Shown: positions 6,903 through 9,380 of the stretch, piece by piece
Layout of the letters: the number at the start of each line of letters is the position of its first letter
How positions within the stretch are numbered: the stretch's first letter is position 1
Program-made: the position numbers and the translations under genes
Notes under the pieces: model-generated
Database searches by the model: none
Told to the model about the DNA's origin: nothing
What the model saw: only the letters and a program-made list of their open reading frames with translations
DNA from: Bacteroidales bacterium
GTDB lineage: Bacteria; Bacteroidota; Bacteroidia; Bacteroidales; ML635J-15
Assembly: GCA_028697515.1 (NCBI GenBank)
Contig: JAQVEY010000065.1
Coordinates: forward strand, 1 to 9,380
Length of the DNA: 9,380 nucleotides
Direction of reading: 5' to 3'

Positions 6903-8036
6903 CTAATATAGTCTTTTATAATAAAACATATTATGGTTTTTGTTTGTGTCAGGATAGAATATATTATATAAATCCTGTAATACAATATCGGGATGAACTA
7001 TTCCCGATTCCCAAAAATCATTGCCTCCGCTAATATTTGTTCTTTTGTTGTTGTTGTATATTTCTGCATTGTTCAGTGGTTCGAAGTCTTTTAATCTTGT
7101 ATCTATATCAGATATGTTTGATTTGTAGTTTATACTATTTGGATTTAGCCAAATATCTGCATCTTTTGCCTGAGAAAAGACTTCTTCGATGCTTAAAGGA
7201 ATACTCTCACTATTATCGTTATTGTCAAAAATATATTTTCCACCAGCATCTTTGATATAATTTGCAAAAAAGGAATTTCCTCCAGGAACCCACCATGTCC
7301 CTTTCCATGGAAGCCCGACAATTACTTTTGGTTTTTCGGCTGTTATTCCGCTAATTTCTGTTATCAGGCTTGTATATTTTAGTTCAACACTATCAAAGTA
7401 TTGTGTTCCATATTCTAGTTTATCATAAAAGCAGGAGAAAAATTTTATCCATTCTGTCCTTCCAAGTGGTTCTGATTCAATATAATCGTTAATTATGATT
7501 ACCGGAATTCCCACATCTTTAATCTTTTGGAGCGTTGCTATTACAGCCTTGTCTATTCCGTAAGCAAAAACCACATCAGGATTGATAGATATGATTTTTT
7601 CATAATTTAGCTGATTATCATAACCTATGTCTGAAATTTTATTTTGACTTATCAATGTCCTTATTGTATTTTGATAGATGAAGTCACAACCCGAAATACC
7701 TCTAATAGTTGATTCTCTACCCAAGGTGGAAATAAACGCACAATGTGTAGTTGACAGACACACTACTTTTTGTACAGGAATATGAATAATTGTGTTATCG
7801 TTGTTAGCATCCTGTAAGTTCGAAGAAAGTAGATAATCATTGGTGTCTGATACAGATTCATTAAGATGATTGATTACTTTCAATATGTAGCCGTCTCTTA
7901 TTTTATAAATCTCAAAATTTTGGGAATATTTATTTTTAATAAGTTCTCCCTGTGGTTTTTTTATAGCATTTTGATTACATGAACAAAATACAAATAGAAA
8001 GGAGAATAAAAAAAATATGTAATAAAAACCACGCAT
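6903..8036 (-). CDS. FecB/BtuF-type ABC transporter substrate-binding lipoprotein
   Basis: This is the periplasmic ligand-binding component of the importer. The product from the ATG at 8036 is 377 residues. It begins with MRGFYYIFFLFSFLFVF and a lipobox-like FCSC (Cys20 likely lipidated). A linker of about 65 residues precedes a TroA-fold binding domain that starts at IPVQKVVCLSTTH (86-98). Further marks are INPDVVFAYG, ESEPLGRTEW (187-196) and WKGTWWVPGGNSF (244-256), all recurring in Bacteroidota FecB/BtuF-like proteins. I rejected the ATG six codons upstream (8054) because it touches the promoter box at 8056-8063 and would precede the likely transcript start. The chosen ATG has AGAGG seven bases before it and is the first gene of the operon. 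The ligand is not identifiable by eye. Confidence 0.9.
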   Translation of the reverse strand: MRGFYYIFFLFSFLFVFCSCNQNAIKKPQGELIKNKYSQNFEIYKIRDGYILKVINHLNESVSDTNDYLLSSNLQDANNDNTIIHIPVQKVVCLSTTHCAFISTLGRESTIRGISGCDFIYQNTIRTLISQNKISDIGYDNQLNYEKIISINPDVVFAYGIDKAVIATLQKIKDVGIPVIIINDYIESEPLGRTEWIKFFSCFYDKLEYGTQYFDSVELKYTSLITEISGITAEKPKVIVGLPWKGTWWVPGGNSFFANYIKDAGGKYIFDNNDNSESIPLSIEEVFSQAKDADIWLNPNSINYKSNISDIDTRLKDFEPLNNAEIYNNNKRTNISGGNDFWESGIVHPDIVLQDLYNIFYPDTNKNHNMFYYKRLY

Positions 8037-8043
8037 ATAAAAA

Positions 8044-8048
8044 CCTCT
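8044..8048 (-). promoter_or_regulatory. Shine-Dalgarno-like AGAGG before the binding-protein start
   Basis: On the minus strand AGAGG lies seven bases upstream of the ATG at 8036, a good ribosome-binding spacing. It is unusual here because the other starts in the window lack such a motif. It supports 8036 over 8054 as the start. It is also part of the 3' arm of the terminator hairpin, so it would be paired in any read-through transcript from the upstream gene. Confidence 0.5.
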
Positions 8049-8055
8049 AATCATG

Positions 8056-8063
8056 CAAAGATA
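8056..8063 (-). promoter_or_regulatory. Bacteroidota-type -7 promoter box for the ABC importer operon
   Basis: The minus strand reads TATCTTTG followed by CA, an exact match to TAnnTTTG and identical to the box before bamD. Transcription would start around 8049-8053, giving a leader of roughly 14-17 bases before the ATG at 8036. The -33 region (around AAGTTTTAAAAA) has no clean TTG. No Fur-like or riboswitch element fits in so short a leader. Confidence 0.65.
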
Positions 8064-8092
8064 ATCAGAGGTTTTTAAAACTTAGATAATTA

Positions 8093-9380
8093 TTATTTTG
8101 TTAATAATAATTTTTTGTTAATAATTCTATCTCCAGAATTTATTCTAATAATATATAATCCTTCAGGATAAGCACTTAAATCGGTTACATATTCATTGGA
8201 ACCAATGCTTGAATTTCCGTTGATAATTTTTCTTCCCAAAGCATCATAAATCTCAATACTAAAATTACTGATGCTTTCATCTGTTAATTGAATAGTAACT
8301 AAGCCAGAACTTGGATTTGGAAATACATTAACACTTGTTTCGGCTATTAGTTGTTCAATATCTACCAGACAAGAAATTGGTCTGAGAGGAAGAGATGAAC
8401 TGAAGTCGAAATATTCATTACAAGTGTACCAAACATTTGATTTCTTTAGATACATCTGATTGTATTCAGGAATATTTGCTCTCGGAGCTGCCATTCCAAC
8501 AACAAACATATCATCACTATAACCGTCACTGTTTGCATCAACATAAGTAATTTTATAACCTACATAAAATGGTCCGTCAATTTCGATTGGATTGTCAAAT
8601 GTAACTAAGTTTGTTTGGTTGGCAACTAAGTCACGGATATAAACATTTTTAGATCCCAAAATGGAATCAGGAGTAGGATAATTGCCATCAGCTATGTAAA
8701 ATGTAACTTTTGAAGTATAGGTTCCATAATTCGCATATATTACTGGTACCAAAACAGCTTTAACCTGACTAAAAGTATGTGCTTCAAAATAATTAGCATA
8801 TTCTTTTATTGTCAAACCATTATGACCTGCTAAAAATCCCCAAGTTCCCGGAGGTACTCTAGCTTCTACAACTTCACCTGGATTAATAGTAGTAAGTGTA
8901 TCACAATATGATTGAACAGCTCCACTGAAAACATAGATATAATTTTCTTTTGTAATATAACTTGCTCCGCAGCTATTATTAACGGTCAGTGTTACATCAT
9001 AAATTCCCGGGGTACTATAAACAATAGGATTTGTTGGAGAGCCTTCATTACTGTAACTTGGAGTTCCACCTGGGAATGACCATGTGTGATAACTAGGATA
9101 ACCAATAGATAAATCTTCAAATTGAACAGATTGTCCTGCAGCAATTAATCGTGGATTAGCATCAAAAGCAACTGTTGGTGCCACTGTACATGGGTCTTCT
9201 TCAGAGACTTTAATGTATAGTTCTTTAGTATTAGTATCTAAGCCCAGATTATTGGAGACTGTCAGTGTAACTGAAAATTCGCCTTCGTCGTTGTATTGTA
9301 TTCCCATTGGGTTTTGCTGATCGCTTTCAGTTGTGACCGCTCCGGGGAATTGCCAACTCCATTGATATGGATTTCCAGAA
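8093..9380 (-). CDS. PKD-domain secreted protein with type IX secretion C-terminal sorting domain (5' end outside window)
   Basis: The frame is open to the window edge and continues through the ATG at 9307, which lies inside a PKD domain and is not the start; 428 codons are visible. First comes an incomplete PKD domain with WQFPGA and FSVTLTVSN. A full one follows (HTWSFPGGTPSYS to YDVTLTVNN). Next is a beta-rich region of about 190 residues, from SYCDTLTTINPGE to LRPISCLVDI, which I cannot name. Last is a type A T9SS sorting domain: VNVFPNPSSGLVTIQL, IEIYDALGRKI, LSAYPEGLYIIRI, ending INKKLLLTK. Such proteins cross the outer membrane through the T9SS and are released or anchored to the surface. 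PKD domains usually act as spacers or binding modules beside an enzyme domain, which here would lie upstream, off the window. No protease or glycosidase motif is visible. Confidence 0.9.
   Translation of the reverse strand, partial: SGNPYQWSWQFPGAVTTESDQQNPMGIQYNDEGEFSVTLTVSNNLGLDTNTKELYIKVSEEDPCTVAPTVAFDANPRLIAAGQSVQFEDLSIGYPSYHTWSFPGGTPSYSNEGSPTNPIVYSTPGIYDVTLTVNNSCGASYITKENYIYVFSGAVQSYCDTLTTINPGEVVEARVPPGTWGFLAGHNGLTIKEYANYFEAHTFSQVKAVLVPVIYANYGTYTSKVTFYIADGNYPTPDSILGSKNVYIRDLVANQTNLVTFDNPIEIDGPFYVGYKITYVDANSDGYSDDMFVVGMAAPRANIPEYNQMYLKKSNVWYTCNEYFDFSSSLPLRPISCLVDIEQLIAETSVNVFPNPSSGLVTIQLTDESISNFSIEIYDALGRKIINGNSSIGSNEYVTDLSAYPEGLYIIRINSGDRIINKKLLLTK

Larger units (their letters stand above)
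8039..8076 (-). terminator. hairpin terminator after the PKD/T9SS gene, overlapping the next operon's leader
   Basis: AAAAACCTCT (8039-8048) and AGAGGTTTTT (8067-8076) on the plus strand form a perfect 10-bp stem around an 18-base loop. It lies 16 bases past the stop of the secreted protein gene. On the minus strand the 3' arm ends in five T, giving a short U-tract. Only three of the ten pairs are G-C and the loop is large, so termination may be incomplete. The loop contains the promoter box of the transporter operon. Confidence 0.6.

Noticed and set aside
8052..8054. ATG at 8054 as the start of the binding protein
   Set aside because: It nearly touches the promoter box at 8056-8063 and lacks a leader. 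The ATG at 8036 begins a clean lipoprotein signal and has AGAGG at good spacing.
8030..8110. Cobalamin riboswitch before the importer operon
   Set aside because: The non-coding space is only 56 bases between stop and start and contains no B12-box-like sequence; the only structure is the simple hairpin.
8596..8603. Second TAnnTTTG match (TACATTTG, minus strand) inside the secreted-protein gene
   Set aside because: It lies mid-gene with no nearby start of another gene; a match to this loose motif is expected by chance.
9305..9307. ATG at 9307 as the start of the PKD protein
   Set aside because: The frame continues upstream to the window edge with PKD-like sequence (YQWSWQFPGA), and the methionine falls inside that domain.

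Overview
The window is AT-rich DNA from a member of the Bacteroidota. Four things point there: a gene run bamD, rpoZ-type omega, coaBC, DUF4835, recN; a protein with a type IX secretion (T9SS) C-terminal sorting domain; near-absence of Shine-Dalgarno sequences; and two perfect copies of the Bacteroidota -7 promoter box (TAnnTTTG, here TATCTTTG), each directly upstream of an operon. The genus cannot be told from this sequence. All nine substantial genes lie on the minus strand, so transcription runs from high to low coordinates.

Reading in the direction of transcription, 9380-8093 is the 3' part of a secreted protein. It carries two PKD domains, a beta-rich domain I cannot name, and a type A T9SS sorting domain; its start lies outside the window. 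A hairpin at 8039-8076 follows it. The loop of that hairpin holds the promoter of the next operon, and one arm holds a Shine-Dalgarno-like AGAGG. That operon (8036-5153) encodes a complete FecCD/BtuCDF-type importer: a lipoprotein binding protein, a permease and an ATPase, for iron chelate, heme or a corrinoid. No outer-membrane TonB-dependent receptor and no riboswitch is visible beside it.

After a 119-bp AT-rich spacer, a second TATCTTTG box drives the five-gene housekeeping operon (5018-57). Its genes are BamD (outer-membrane protein assembly), RNA polymerase omega, CoaBC (coenzyme A synthesis), a DUF4835 periplasmic protein (called PorD-like in some annotations) and RecN (DNA break repair). 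Spacing is tight: an 11-base overlap, a 35-bp gap, an ATGA overlap and a 4-bp gap. The operon ends at a strong hairpin terminator at 34-58. That terminator faces what may be the last codons of a convergent plus-strand gene at the left edge.

Most of the window is ordinary core genome. The points most worth a second look are the overlapping terminator, promoter and ribosome-binding site at 8036-8076; the almost leaderless bamD promoter; the replacement of the CoaC catalytic cysteine by serine in CoaBC; and the unnamed domain of the secreted protein. I see no CRISPR array, insertion sequence, tRNA, rRNA or defence system.
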